This document shows positions 25,481-33,546 of a DNA stretch of 64,000 bases, piece by piece. The position numbers were made by a program, and so were the translations under genes. The stretch's first letter is position 1. Each line of letters opens with the position of its first letter. The notes beneath the pieces were generated by a model that had not been told where the DNA came from, searched no databases, and saw only the letters and a program-made list of their open reading frames with translations. Source of the DNA: Clostridia bacterium (GTDB lineage: Bacteria > Bacillota > Clostridia > Oscillospirales > Acutalibacteraceae); NCBI GenBank assembly GCA_900766585.1, contig CAAFVV010000042.1, positions 1 through 64,000 on the forward strand, in the 5' to 3' direction.

Positions 25481-25541
25481 GCCCCGCGTCGGGCTTGGAC
25501 CGACACCTTTGAAACCAACGCTCTGCTTAAGCTACCCGGGC
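25481..25541 (-). ncRNA. tRNA-like leader element lacking an anticodon arm
   Basis: Read on the minus strand, the element has the order of a tRNA. A 7-nt 5' strand (GCCCGGG) is followed by TA and a D-arm-like GCTTAAGCAGAGC. After 15 nt with no anticodon stem comes a T-arm of 5 bp with a 7-nt loop (GTCGG-TCCAAGC-CCGAC), and then exactly 7 nt of 3' acceptor strand (GCGGGGC) and A. Five of seven acceptor pairs can form. It lies in the 5' leader of the zinc-ribbon gene. It may be a cis-acting tRNA mimic or a decayed tRNA. Confidence 0.45.
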
Positions 25542-25546
25542 ATATC

Positions 25547-25568
25547 AAAAACGGACGCTGCCGTTTTT
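25547..25568 (-). terminator. hairpin at the end of the sigma factor gene
   Basis: An 8-bp stem (AAAAACGG/CCGTTTTT) with a 6-nt loop, abutting the stop codon. It could end the sigma factor transcript just before the tRNA-like element. Confidence 0.55.
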
Positions 25569-26161
25569 TACTGAGGAATCAGCGCACGGCCGATCTTCCG
25601 CCGCGCACGCCAAAGCGCGTTATCCACCGCTTTGACAGAGAGTACACAGGATCTGGCGATCTCCTCATAAGAATATCCGTCCAGAAAGAGCATCAACACC
25701 GCATATTCCCTCTCGGAAAGCCGATCCCGAAGCCAATCCCGCAGACAGGCGGCCTCCTCGCGGCGAAGCAGCCGCCGCACGGGATCCTGCATCCCGCCGT
25801 CGGGAAGCGCGTTCAGCGACTCCTCCCCATCCGGATCACACGTCACCGGATCGGGCAGCTTCCGCACATGGGAACGCATACGGTTTTTGCAGCAGGTCAG
25901 CGCAAAGGGGCGAAATGCCTCTCCCTTTTCGGGACAAAACGCCCGCACAGCGGAAAACAGACCCAAAAGCCCCTCCTGCACGAGATCCTCCCGTTCCGCC
26001 GCGGAAACGGAAAACCCCCTGCTCTGCCGCCGGATCAGCGGCAGATACCGCTGCACCAAACGGGCAAAAGCCGCCTCGTCGCCGCGCGCATAGGCAGCCG
26101 CCAGCTCCTCATCCGAGGAATCGGACGTCCAACGCTTTTCGCCTTCCAAACCGCGCAACAC
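25568..26161 (-). CDS. sigH: sigma-70 family factor, sigma-H-like
   Basis: A sigma factor of about 197 residues. Region 2 reads EREDLVQEGLLGLFSAVRAF. Region 4 (LSEREYAVLMLFLDGYSYEEIA, then KAVDNALWRARRKI) matches the sigma-H (Spo0H) pattern, including the DNAL segment. Sigma-H directs early sporulation and stationary-phase genes. The open frame reaches GTG 26218, but that codon lies inside the promoter at 26187-26215, so the true start must be later. GTG 26161 or TTG 26149 are the candidates and neither has a strong ribosome site. A different alternative sigma factor is possible. Confidence 0.75.
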   Translation of the reverse strand: MLRGLEGEKRWTSDSSDEELAAAYARGDEAAFARLVQRYLPLIRRQSRGFSVSAAEREDLVQEGLLGLFSAVRAFCPEKGEAFRPFALTCCKNRMRSHVRKLPDPVTCDPDGEESLNALPDGGMQDPVRRLLRREEAACLRDWLRDRLSEREYAVLMLFLDGYSYEEIARSCVLSVKAVDNALWRARRKIGRALIPQ

Positions 26162-26186
26162 CCGCTCATCTAACAGATATAGGTAT

Positions 26187-26215
26187 ATATTAAACGATTC
26201 GGGCTCAAATGTCAA
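26187..26215 (-). promoter_or_regulatory. sigma-A promoter for the sigma factor gene
   Basis: TTGACA, a 17-bp spacer and TAATAT on the minus strand. It gives a very short 5' leader. Confidence 0.65.
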
Positions 26216-26311
26216 CACTTTTTTTATAATAATTATTCAGATTGCAAAAAAGACGTTTTATGTGTGCAAAAATATTTCTTAATTTTGGATAATTCGCCCT
26301 AATTTTCGCTT

Positions 26312-28075
26312 TTACTCTATTTTCCAGCCCTCTGTTTCGGCGGCAGACGGCGTCACATAGGCGGTCTGCTGGTGGTCATAGATCACCTTGCCGGGGCGTG
26401 CACCGCGCGGCTTATGCACATACCGCACAAGCGTGTACTCCACCGGCACCTGTGCCGAGCCGGAGGCGGAAGAATGAACGGCAGCAAGCATAGCCGCCTG
26501 CTCCACCGTGCGCGCCGGCGGCGTGGCGCCGCCCGTCAGCACGATCACATGCGAGCCGGGAATGTTGCGCACATGCAGCCACAGATCATCCCCTTTTGCC
26601 ATGCGCAGCGTCAGCTGATCGTTTTGCTGATTATTCCGCCCGACAAGGATCGTATACCCGTCCTCCGAGCGATAGGTCAGCGGGCCGAGCGGCGCGGGAC
26701 GGCGCTTCTGCCCCCCGCCAAGCCGCAGATACCCGGCGTCCGCCAGTTCAAAGCGCAGCTCCTCCACCTCACGCGACGAAGCGGCACGGGAGAGAGCGTC
26801 GGACACCGACTCGAGATAGTGCAGCTCCTCCTCGCCCGCGGAGATCTGCTCGGCAAGTACACGCTCGGCAGTCTGCGCCTTGCGGTATTCCTTATAATAT
26901 TTTTGCGCATTGCGGGAGGGAGAGAGCGACGGATCCAGCGGAATCCTCACTGTCCTGCACTTAGGGTCATAGTAATTGACCAGCTCCGCATATTCCGCGC
27001 CGCGCGGGATGCGGTGCAGCTCCGCAGTCAGCAGATCGCCGAAAATGCGCTTCTGCTCCCGGTCCGCCGCGCTTTGCTGCTCCTCACGCTGATGGGCAAG
27101 CCGCCGGGCGATCCGCTCTGTCGCCGTCTGCAGCACGCGGCGCACATCCTGCGATTTCTGCCGGATGCGTTCCGCACTGTCCCGCGCCTCATAAAAGCTC
27201 TCGAGCATCGCGGAAAAGCTGCTCTCCTCGCGGCCGACAGCGTCAAGCCCATACTGCACGATCGGCATAAAGCTGTATTCGAGCGGACTGCCGTCCGGAC
27301 GGGACACGCAGTACGGGCAGCGCCCGACCCCATCCGTAACCGCCGCCTTGATCCGCCGCAGTTCCTCTGTCAGCCGCACCGTCTGCGCCGCGGTCAGTGC
27401 CTGCGGCGACAGCGGCGCGCCGCCGCCGACGCGAAACGCCAGCTCACGGCAAAGCAGCGGCGAGGTACCGTGGGAAACGGCAAGCAGCGCCTTGTCAAGC
27501 GCCGGCTCCTCCGACGCGCAGACCGCCTCGGTCATACGCTCGGGCGTGACAGCAGACAGATCAAGGCTGCCCGGCCGCACTGTCGGCTGTTCATAGGCGA
27601 GTCCCGGCAGAAGGGGGCGCACGGTGGACATGGCAAAATCCACCCGCTTGAGCGCATCGACAATCAGCCCCTTTTCGTCGATCAGGATCAGATTGCTGTA
27701 CCGCCCCATGATCTCCGCGGCAAGCGTCAGCCGCACGGCGTCGCCCAGCTCGTTATAACAGTCAAAGTCAAAATACAGCACGCGTTCCCAGCCGTTTTGC
27801 CGGATGGCAGACAGCCGTCCGCCGGTCAGCCGCTTGCGCAGCAGCATACAGAACATGGGCGGCGCCGCCGGATTTTCCGGCAGCTTTGCCGTCAGCCCGA
27901 CCCGCGCCGCATTGGGGCGGACCGAGAAAAACAGCTTATAGCTTCCGCTGCGGCTGCGCAGCGCCAGCAGCAGCTCCTCGCGGGACGGCTGGTGGATTTT
28001 GTCCACCTTTGCCCCGTCAAGCGTCTCGCACAGCTCCTGCCGCAGGCAGGAGAGAAACGCTCCGTCCAAAGCCAT
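26312..28075 (-). CDS. rqcH: RqcH/NFACT-family ribosome quality control protein
   Basis: A 587-residue NFACT protein, once annotated as fibronectin-binding protein. RqcH binds obstructed 50S subunits with tRNA-Ala and adds C-terminal alanine tails to stalled chains. The N-terminal NFACT-N domain (MALDGAFLSCLRQELCETLDG) is followed by the HhH region, coiled coils (about 290-440), and the NFACT-R domain at about 460-570 (GYTILVGRNNQQNDQLTLRM, DLWLHVRNIPGSHVIV). GGGGAGG precedes the ATG. It lies 4 bp after the Nif3-like gene in a likely trmK-nif3-rqcH operon. Confidence 0.93.
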   Translation of the reverse strand: MALDGAFLSCLRQELCETLDGAKVDKIHQPSREELLLALRSRSGSYKLFFSVRPNAARVGLTAKLPENPAAPPMFCMLLRKRLTGGRLSAIRQNGWERVLYFDFDCYNELGDAVRLTLAAEIMGRYSNLILIDEKGLIVDALKRVDFAMSTVRPLLPGLAYEQPTVRPGSLDLSAVTPERMTEAVCASEEPALDKALLAVSHGTSPLLCRELAFRVGGGAPLSPQALTAAQTVRLTEELRRIKAAVTDGVGRCPYCVSRPDGSPLEYSFMPIVQYGLDAVGREESSFSAMLESFYEARDSAERIRQKSQDVRRVLQTATERIARRLAHQREEQQSAADREQKRIFGDLLTAELHRIPRGAEYAELVNYYDPKCRTVRIPLDPSLSPSRNAQKYYKEYRKAQTAERVLAEQISAGEEELHYLESVSDALSRAASSREVEELRFELADAGYLRLGGGQKRRPAPLGPLTYRSEDGYTILVGRNNQQNDQLTLRMAKGDDLWLHVRNIPGSHVIVLTGGATPPARTVEQAAMLAAVHSSASGSAQVPVEYTLVRYVHKPRGARPGKVIYDHQQTAYVTPSAAETEGWKIE

Positions 28076-28079
28076 CGGT

Positions 28080-28850
28080 CTATTCCTCCCCTTCGTCGGG
28101 CAAGATCACCCGATACGGTTCTTCATCCGCAAATACCGTCACCGCAAGGGCGGGAAAATCGGCGCGGATCCATTTTTCCAGTATGCCGGTCACACAGACC
28201 TCGGTCGCATAATGTCCCGCCTCGACAGCCGTCACGCCGGCGCGGCGCAGCACCAGCCACTCATGATGGCGCAGCTCGCCGCTGACAACCGCATCGACCC
28301 TGCCGCCGAGCGGCAAAAGCAGGTCGCCGCCGCTGCCGCCGCATACCGCCACACGCTCCACGGGACGGCTGCCCGTGGAATAACGCACCGCCGTGCGCAA
28401 AACTTTTCCCGTATGCGCGGCAAATTCCGCCGCCGTCATCGGCGTGGAAAGCCGCCCGATCCGGCAAAACCCATCGTCCGCCGCCGTCACATCACACAGT
28501 CCCAGCTTTTCCGCCAGCGTGTCGTTGACACCGCCTGCCGCTTTGTCCAGATTCGTGTGCAGAGACAGCACAGCAATACCGCTTTGAATTGCGCGGCAGA
28601 GCAAACTGTCCGCCTCAATCGCGCGGACGGGACGAAAAATCAGCGGATGGTGCGTGACAATCAGAGAGGAGCTGTTTTGCACGGCGCAGTCGAGCGCCGC
28701 ATCGGTCAGATCCAGACATACCGTCACCGCCGACACGGGCGCATTCCGGTCGCCGGTCATCAGCCCCACATTATCCCATTCCTCCGCCGTTTCCGCCGGT
28801 GCGCGCAAAAGCAGACGGCGGGCGATCTCTTCCACAGTCACCATGGTCAT
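28080..28850 (-). CDS. Nif3-like dinuclear metal centre protein (YqfO-like)
   Basis: A 256-residue protein of the Nif3/YqfO family, which forms hexamers with a two-metal site. Metal ligands can be seen in LIVTHHPLIF (HH) and LHTNLDKAAGG, and near the C-terminus in VEAGHYATE. It is the short form without the PII-like insert. The ATG at 28850 overlaps the trmK stop (ATGA) with AGGAGGG 4 nt upstream; a second ATG two codons later is an alternative. The trmK-nif3 pairing is conserved in Firmicutes, but the activity remains unclear. Confidence 0.92.
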   Translation of the reverse strand: MTMVTVEEIARRLLLRAPAETAEEWDNVGLMTGDRNAPVSAVTVCLDLTDAALDCAVQNSSSLIVTHHPLIFRPVRAIEADSLLCRAIQSGIAVLSLHTNLDKAAGGVNDTLAEKLGLCDVTAADDGFCRIGRLSTPMTAAEFAAHTGKVLRTAVRYSTGSRPVERVAVCGGSGGDLLLPLGGRVDAVVSGELRHHEWLVLRRAGVTAVEAGHYATEVCVTGILEKWIRADFPALAVTVFADEEPYRVILPDEGEE

Positions 28851-29521
28851 TTTCCCTCCTGCCAATAGGCTCTGACGCGGGTCTCCCATTCCGCCCACTG
28901 TGCCACGACTTCGGCGCTCTCGCCCCGCAGCGCAGCGCCGCGGCGGCACTGCGCCAAATAGTCTGTCAGCCGTTCCCAGTAGCGGTCACACCCGCGCGGC
29001 GAAACCGCGCCGATCCAATACTGCGCCGTATCCGTTACCGGCGGCGCAGCGGTATAGCGTGCCTGAATCAGCGAATACAGCCGCCGGCCCGCCGGTATGA
29101 CCGTATCCTCAACAAGCGAAAAGCCGTGGGTCAGCAAAAAACGCCGCAGCGCCTCGGGATGGGACATCGGCTGCAACAGCCACTGCTGATCGCTGTCAAA
29201 GGCAAACGGTGCGTTTGCCAGCAGCTCGGCGATCAGCTCGCCGCCCATTCCGGCGATGACAACGCTTTCCGCTTCGCTGCGGTCGACAACGGTCAGCCCG
29301 TCGCCGAGCCGCACCCCGATCCGGTCGGAAAGCCCTGCTTTTTCAATATGTTCATGCGCAGAAGCCACCGGCCCCTTACGCACATCCGTGGCGACCGCCG
29401 AGGGGCAGATCCCGTGCGATACGGCGTAGATCGGCAGGTAGGCATGGTCGCTCCCGATATCCGCCAGCCGCCGCCCCGTATACAGGCGGTCGGCGATTGC
29501 CTTCAGCCGCACATCTGTCAT
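28847..29521 (-). CDS. trmK: tRNA (adenine22-N1)-methyltransferase
   Basis: A 224-residue SAM-dependent methyltransferase of the TrmK (YqfN) family, which makes m1A at position 22 in tRNA. It has the motif I glycine loop RRLADIGSDHAYLPI, then VVIAGMGGELIAELL and QPMSHPEALRRFL. The C-terminal region (from about 170) is the coiled part seen in the family. GAGGAGGGGG precedes the ATG. Its transcript starts either in read-through of the long hairpin at 29545-29663 or from a promoter I cannot see. Confidence 0.93.
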   Translation of the reverse strand: MTDVRLKAIADRLYTGRRLADIGSDHAYLPIYAVSHGICPSAVATDVRKGPVASAHEHIEKAGLSDRIGVRLGDGLTVVDRSEAESVVIAGMGGELIAELLANAPFAFDSDQQWLLQPMSHPEALRRFLLTHGFSLVEDTVIPAGRRLYSLIQARYTAAPPVTDTAQYWIGAVSPRGCDRYWERLTDYLAQCRRGAALRGESAEVVAQWAEWETRVRAYWQEGK

Positions 29522-29544
29522 GACCTCTATCCCCCTCCTCAGAA

Positions 29545-29663
29545 AAAAGGCAGACAGACACCGCGCGACCGGTCCGGCAGCGTCTTTGCCGCATAAGCAC
29601 GGTGCTTGTGCGGCAAAGACACAGGGGTGCTCCGGTCAGGTCGCAGCCGTCTGTCTGCCTTTT
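29545..29663 (-). terminator. unusually long hairpin (119 nt) with terminal U-run
   Basis: A 15-bp outer stem (29545-29559 with 29649-29663), a middle segment with GCGACC and CCGG pairs, and a 19-bp inner stem (29582-29600 with 29602-29620, one mismatch). On the minus strand T6 follows the outer stem, then directly the trmK ribosome site. It fits a terminator for the DUF1858 gene, but is about three times longer than usual. Confidence 0.65.
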
Positions 29664-29677
29664 GTCGATCGGCTTGC

Positions 29678-29875
29678 TCAGTTGCCCATGTGGGCGTTGA
29701 TCTTCTGCACTAGCTCGTCGCAGTTCACGCCGTGCACAGCGCAGGCCTCCTCAAGCGACTCTCCGCGAGAGGCAGGGCAGCCGAGGCAGTGCATACCCAT
29801 TTCCAAAAAGAATTCCGCCGTCGAGCGGTCGGCATCCAGAATATCTCCAATCAGTGAATCCTTGGTTACGGTCAT
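29678..29875 (-). CDS. DUF1858 domain protein
   Basis: A 65-residue protein that consists of a single DUF1858 domain, starting MTVTKDSLIGDILDADRST and with the conserved motif MHCLGCPASRGESLEEAC. The C-x2-C pair and nearby cysteine suggest redox or metal function; the domain is also found near hybrid-cluster and nitrite-type enzymes, none of which is here. ATG 29875 has AAGG about 10 nt upstream; the GTG two codons earlier is a possible alternative. The promoter at 29905-29933 is well formed. Confidence 0.88.
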   Translation of the reverse strand: MTVTKDSLIGDILDADRSTAEFFLEMGMHCLGCPASRGESLEEACAVHGVNCDELVQKINAHMGN

Positions 29876-29904
29876 ACTCACACATCCTTTTCTTGATTTT
29901 CTTT

Positions 29905-29933
29905 ATTATACGCTGTTTTGCGCAAAAATGCAA
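29905..29933 (-). promoter_or_regulatory. sigma-A promoter for the DUF1858 gene
   Basis: TTGCAT, a 17-bp spacer and TATAAT on the minus strand. Confidence 0.75.
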
Positions 29934-30003
29934 CTCTTTTATCCGATTTTGCCGCTGCACACACACGATTTGTCCGCTTTCCGGAAAAACAGGCGGCAGT
30001 TCT

Positions 30004-30032
30004 TGACGGATCAGGTGATTTTTGGTATACTG
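30004..30032 (+). promoter_or_regulatory. sigma-A promoter before the gene at 30080
   Basis: TTGACG, a 17-bp spacer and TATACT, about 47 bp before the ATG. Confidence 0.75.
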
Positions 30033-30079
30033 AGTACAATGTACTTAAATATATGTATTCAGGTAACGGAGGAATCATC

Positions 30080-30967
30080 ATGACACCGTCCGACTTTGAA
30101 GCTGTCTGCACGGAAAAGGGATGGCGCATCGACCCGACTGCCGGAACCGTTGACGGCGTCGCTGAGGGCGTCGCTTTCCGCGCCTTTTTCCCCACCCACT
30201 CTCTGCTGCTGTCGGTCAGCCTGCCGGAAAAGGCGCTGCCGCACCTTCAGCAGAAGCTGCTGTCTCCCGATTTTCCGCTCGGCGCGGTCGAAGCCGCAAC
30301 CGACGGTTCGCGCGTTACGGTCACCCCTGCGGCATTTCCCGACACCCCTGCGCAGCTTTGCGACTGGATCCTCTTTTGCATCCGCGCCGCCGTCAGCACG
30401 GTAGATAACGCCTATTCCGACCGCCACATTTCCGGCACGGCAGAGCCGTTTTATGTCTATCTGCGCGGCGCGGCGGGCGCGCTTTTGGGCGCGCTTGTCG
30501 GCATTATTCCCTGGCTGCTGACCGGCCTGATCGGCTGGCAGTTCTGGCTTTTAGGCGGACTTGTCGGTATCGCCTCCTTCTACGGCTACCGGCTGTTCCG
30601 CGGGGCACACCGCACCGGCTTTGCGCTGGCCGCCGTGCTGGTCACCTCGCTTCTCGCCGTCATCGGCTGTGAGCTGACCGGCGCTGTGGTGCAAAATCAG
30701 CGGATTGCCGCCGAATTCCGCAGCAACCCGGAGATGTACAGCATATATTATGAGGAATACGGCGATTACTATGCGCCGCTCACAAAGGAGGATCTCACGC
30801 TCGCCGATGTGATTGCTTTCACGCTCTCGGGCGAAGCGCTTTCCGCCACCCTGATCGACGCGCTGTACGGATTAGCCGCCTGCGGCGTCGGCGTATTCTT
30901 TATGAAAGGGCGCATCCAGGACTACACCCACAGCAGCGCTTTCCTGCGTTCCCGCCGATTCCGCTGA
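30080..30967 (+). CDS. membrane protein of unknown function
   Basis: A 295-residue protein. The first 125 residues are soluble and look like an alpha/beta domain. Three hydrophobic segments follow (about 138-160, 165-182, 190-210) and a fourth sits near the C-terminus (about 255-275), leaving a loop of about 45 residues rich in Tyr/Glu. I do not recognise the family. GGAGG lies 8 nt before ATG 30080; the open frame upstream to 29918 contains the promoter, so it is not coding. It is a single-gene unit with its own promoter and terminator. Confidence 0.7.
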   Translation: MTPSDFEAVCTEKGWRIDPTAGTVDGVAEGVAFRAFFPTHSLLLSVSLPEKALPHLQQKLLSPDFPLGAVEAATDGSRVTVTPAAFPDTPAQLCDWILFCIRAAVSTVDNAYSDRHISGTAEPFYVYLRGAAGALLGALVGIIPWLLTGLIGWQFWLLGGLVGIASFYGYRLFRGAHRTGFALAAVLVTSLLAVIGCELTGAVVQNQRIAAEFRSNPEMYSIYYEEYGDYYAPLTKEDLTLADVIAFTLSGEALSATLIDALYGLAACGVGVFFMKGRIQDYTHSSAFLRSRRFR

Positions 30968-30980
30968 CCGCGCAGACTCT

Positions 30981-31015
30981 GATCTCCTCTTTTCGGCAAA
31001 GAGGAGATCTTTTTT
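30981..31015 (+). terminator. intrinsic terminator
   Basis: A 12-bp stem (GATCTCCTCTTT and complement) followed by T6, 14 bp after the stop codon. Confidence 0.9.
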
Positions 31016-31027
31016 CGGCGTTTTCGG

Positions 31028-31056
31028 TTGCAAAACCGCACAAAATGCAGTATACT
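31028..31056 (+). promoter_or_regulatory. sigma-A promoter for pcrA
   Basis: TTGCAA, a 17-bp spacer and TATACT, about 45 bp before the pcrA start. Confidence 0.75.
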
Positions 31057-31101
31057 GTTTCTTTGGCTCGACAGAGACGATTTGATCAGGGAGGAACCCC
31101 C

Positions 31102-33543
31102 ATGTACGACTATATCACCGATTTTGCTCCTCTGCGGCGCGCCGTTATCGACCGGGATTTTTCCCGCATGAACGACCGTCAGCGGGATGCTGTCTATCAC
31201 ACCGACGGCCCGCTGCTGGTCCTGGCGGGAGCGGGAAGCGGCAAAACCACTGTTTTGGTCAACCGTATCGCCAACCTGATCAAATACGGCAGCGGTTACC
31301 GTTCCCAAACGCTGCCCGACGGTATCACCGAAGAGGACGTCCGGCATCTGCGCGACTGCGCCGAGGGGCGTATTCCCGCCGACGAATCCGTGCTGCGCCT
31401 GTGCCGCGAAAACGCCTGTCCCGCCTGGCGTATTCTCGCCATCACCTTTACAAACAAGGCTGCGGGCGAGTTGAAGGACCGTCTGACCGCTATGCTCGGC
31501 GACGAGGGCGGCGAGGTCACGGCGGGTACGTTTCACTCCTTCTGTGCCCGCATTCTCCGCAGGGATGGCGCCAGGCTCGGCTATTCCTCCCATTTCACCA
31601 TCTACGACACAGACGACAGCCGTCGGCTGATGAAGGAATGTATGAAGCTGTGCCGCGTCGAGGAAAAGGAACTGGGGCACAAAGCCATTTTATCCGCCAT
31701 CAGCCGCGCTAAGGACGCGCTGCTCTCTCCCGATGAATATGCCAAAGAGGTCGGAAGCGACTTCCGTCTGAAAAAGGTCGCCGAGTGCTACACGGTCTAT
31801 CAGCGGCGGCTCAAGGAGGCGGACGCGCTGGATTTTGACGACCTGCTGGTCAAGACGGTTGAGCTGTTTCTGACCTGTCCGGATGTGCTGGAGCGGTATC
31901 AGAACCGCTACCGCTATCTGATGGTGGACGAATATCAGGACACCAACCACGCGCAGTACCGGCTCGTCAGCCTGCTCGCGCAAAAGAGCGGCAATCTCTG
32001 CGTTGTCGGCGACGACGACCAGAGCATTTACAAATTCCGCGGCGCCACCATTGAAAATATCCTGTCCTTTGAGACCCAGTTTCCGCAGTGCCGTGTCATC
32101 CGCTTAGAGCAGAATTACCGCTCCACGCAGCACATTCTCGACGCCGCCAACGCGGTGATTGCCCACAATCTGAACCGCAAGGGCAAGACGCTGTGGACGC
32201 AAAACCCGCCCGGAGATAAGCTGCATCTGCGCGTCCTGGACAATGAGGACGAGGAGGGGCGCTTTATCGCCGAGACCATATTAGACGGCGTGCGCAGCGG
32301 ACGCAGCTTCCGCGATTTCGCGGTACTCTACCGCGCCAACGCACAATCCAACGCCATTGAGCGGGCATTTGTCAAAAGCGGCATCGCCTACCGCATTATC
32401 GGCGGACATCGCTTCTTCGACTATCTGGAGATCCGCGACGCCATGGCGTATCTGCGGGTCATCCAAAATCCCGAGGACAGCGTCAGCCTGCGCCGTATCA
32501 TCAACGTACCGCGCCGCGCGATCGGCCCGACGACACTGGATAACGCCGCTGAGATTGCCGAGGGAACCAACACCAGCCTGAATGAGGTGCTGCGCCATGC
32601 CGAGGACTACCCCGCCATCGCCCGCGCCGCCGGAAAGCTGCGGGAGTTTTTCGCCCTGATCGACGGTCTGCGGGAGCTTGCGGATGATCCCGACACTTCG
32701 CTTGACGCCCTGTACACCGCCATGCTGGCACAGACCGGCTATCTCGCCATGTGGCAGGAGGCGGGAGCGGAGGAGCAGGAGCGGGTGGATAACCTCGGCG
32801 AGCTTGCGTCTTCCATTAAGGATTATGAGCGCAACTGTGCCGACGATGTGCCGACACTCGCGGGCTTTTTGGAGGAAATGGCGCTGATGACCGACGCCGA
32901 CAACGTGGACCGCTCGGCAGATGCCGTCGTGATGATGACCATGCATGCCGCAAAGGGACTGGAATTTCCCGTCGTCTTTCTGCCCGGCATGGAGGACGGC
33001 GTGTTTCCCGGCATGGCTTCGATTTACGACCCATCCGAAATGGAAGAGGAGCGGCGGCTCTGCTATGTCGGCATCACGCGGGCGCGCGAGTGCCTGTATC
33101 TGACCCGCGCAGGCTGCCGCATGCTGTACGGACAGACCACACGCAATATGCCGTCCCGCTTCCTGCGGGATATCCCCGCAGAGCTGCTCGACGCGCCGCA
33201 GCAGGAATCGTCCCCCTACATCCGCCGCGGCGGAGCCGAGCGCGGGCGGCAGGCGGAGCGAATCGTCCCCGCCGACCGACGCGCGGCATTTCCCGCAGCG
33301 GCATCGCCGCAGCGATTTTCAAACGGCTTCGGCAGCACCGCAGGTGTGCGCAGCACCCCGAAGGCTGCCAACTCCGCCCCCACCTTTCAGGTGGGCGACG
33401 CCGTTGTACACGGCACCTTCGGCAACGGCACCGTGATCGCGGTCAAGCCGATGGCGAACGACTCACTGCTTTCCATTCAATTTGAGAAAATAGGTGTAAA
33501 AAAGCTCATGGCGAATTTCGCCAAACTGACACGGAGGGATTAA
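31102..33543 (+). CDS. pcrA: UvrD/PcrA-type DNA helicase
   Basis: An 813-residue superfamily 1A 3'-5' helicase. It acts in nucleotide excision repair, replication restart and removal of RecA. Motifs in order: NDRQRDAVYHTDGPLLVLAG with Walker A GAGSGKTT (43-50), TFTNKAA, VDEYQDTN (motif II), GDDDQSIYKFRGA (motif III), the long 2A/2B parts, VMMTMHAAKGLEFPVVF (motif V) and YVGITRA (motif VI). The C-terminal tail holds the basic PcrA Tudor-like domain (VGDAVVHGTFGNGTVIAV). GGGAGG precedes the ATG. It heads a cluster with a HAD and a GH3 gene. Confidence 0.95.
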   Translation: MYDYITDFAPLRRAVIDRDFSRMNDRQRDAVYHTDGPLLVLAGAGSGKTTVLVNRIANLIKYGSGYRSQTLPDGITEEDVRHLRDCAEGRIPADESVLRLCRENACPAWRILAITFTNKAAGELKDRLTAMLGDEGGEVTAGTFHSFCARILRRDGARLGYSSHFTIYDTDDSRRLMKECMKLCRVEEKELGHKAILSAISRAKDALLSPDEYAKEVGSDFRLKKVAECYTVYQRRLKEADALDFDDLLVKTVELFLTCPDVLERYQNRYRYLMVDEYQDTNHAQYRLVSLLAQKSGNLCVVGDDDQSIYKFRGATIENILSFETQFPQCRVIRLEQNYRSTQHILDAANAVIAHNLNRKGKTLWTQNPPGDKLHLRVLDNEDEEGRFIAETILDGVRSGRSFRDFAVLYRANAQSNAIERAFVKSGIAYRIIGGHRFFDYLEIRDAMAYLRVIQNPEDSVSLRRIINVPRRAIGPTTLDNAAEIAEGTNTSLNEVLRHAEDYPAIARAAGKLREFFALIDGLRELADDPDTSLDALYTAMLAQTGYLAMWQEAGAEEQERVDNLGELASSIKDYERNCADDVPTLAGFLEEMALMTDADNVDRSADAVVMMTMHAAKGLEFPVVFLPGMEDGVFPGMASIYDPSEMEEERRLCYVGITRARECLYLTRAGCRMLYGQTTRNMPSRFLRDIPAELLDAPQQESSPYIRRGGAERGRQAERIVPADRRAAFPAAASPQRFSNGFGSTAGVRSTPKAANSAPTFQVGDAVVHGTFGNGTVIAVKPMANDSLLSIQFEKIGVKKLMANFAKLTRRD

Positions 33544-33546
33544 CGG

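Noticed and set aside
25481..25541. A functional tRNA gene
   Set aside because: No anticodon stem or assignable anticodon, two acceptor mismatches and a non-canonical T-loop; kept only as a tRNA-like element.
26372..28285. 637-codon frame on the plus strand
   Set aside because: Antisense shadow of rqcH; Arg/His-rich translation typical of a reversed GC-rich gene.
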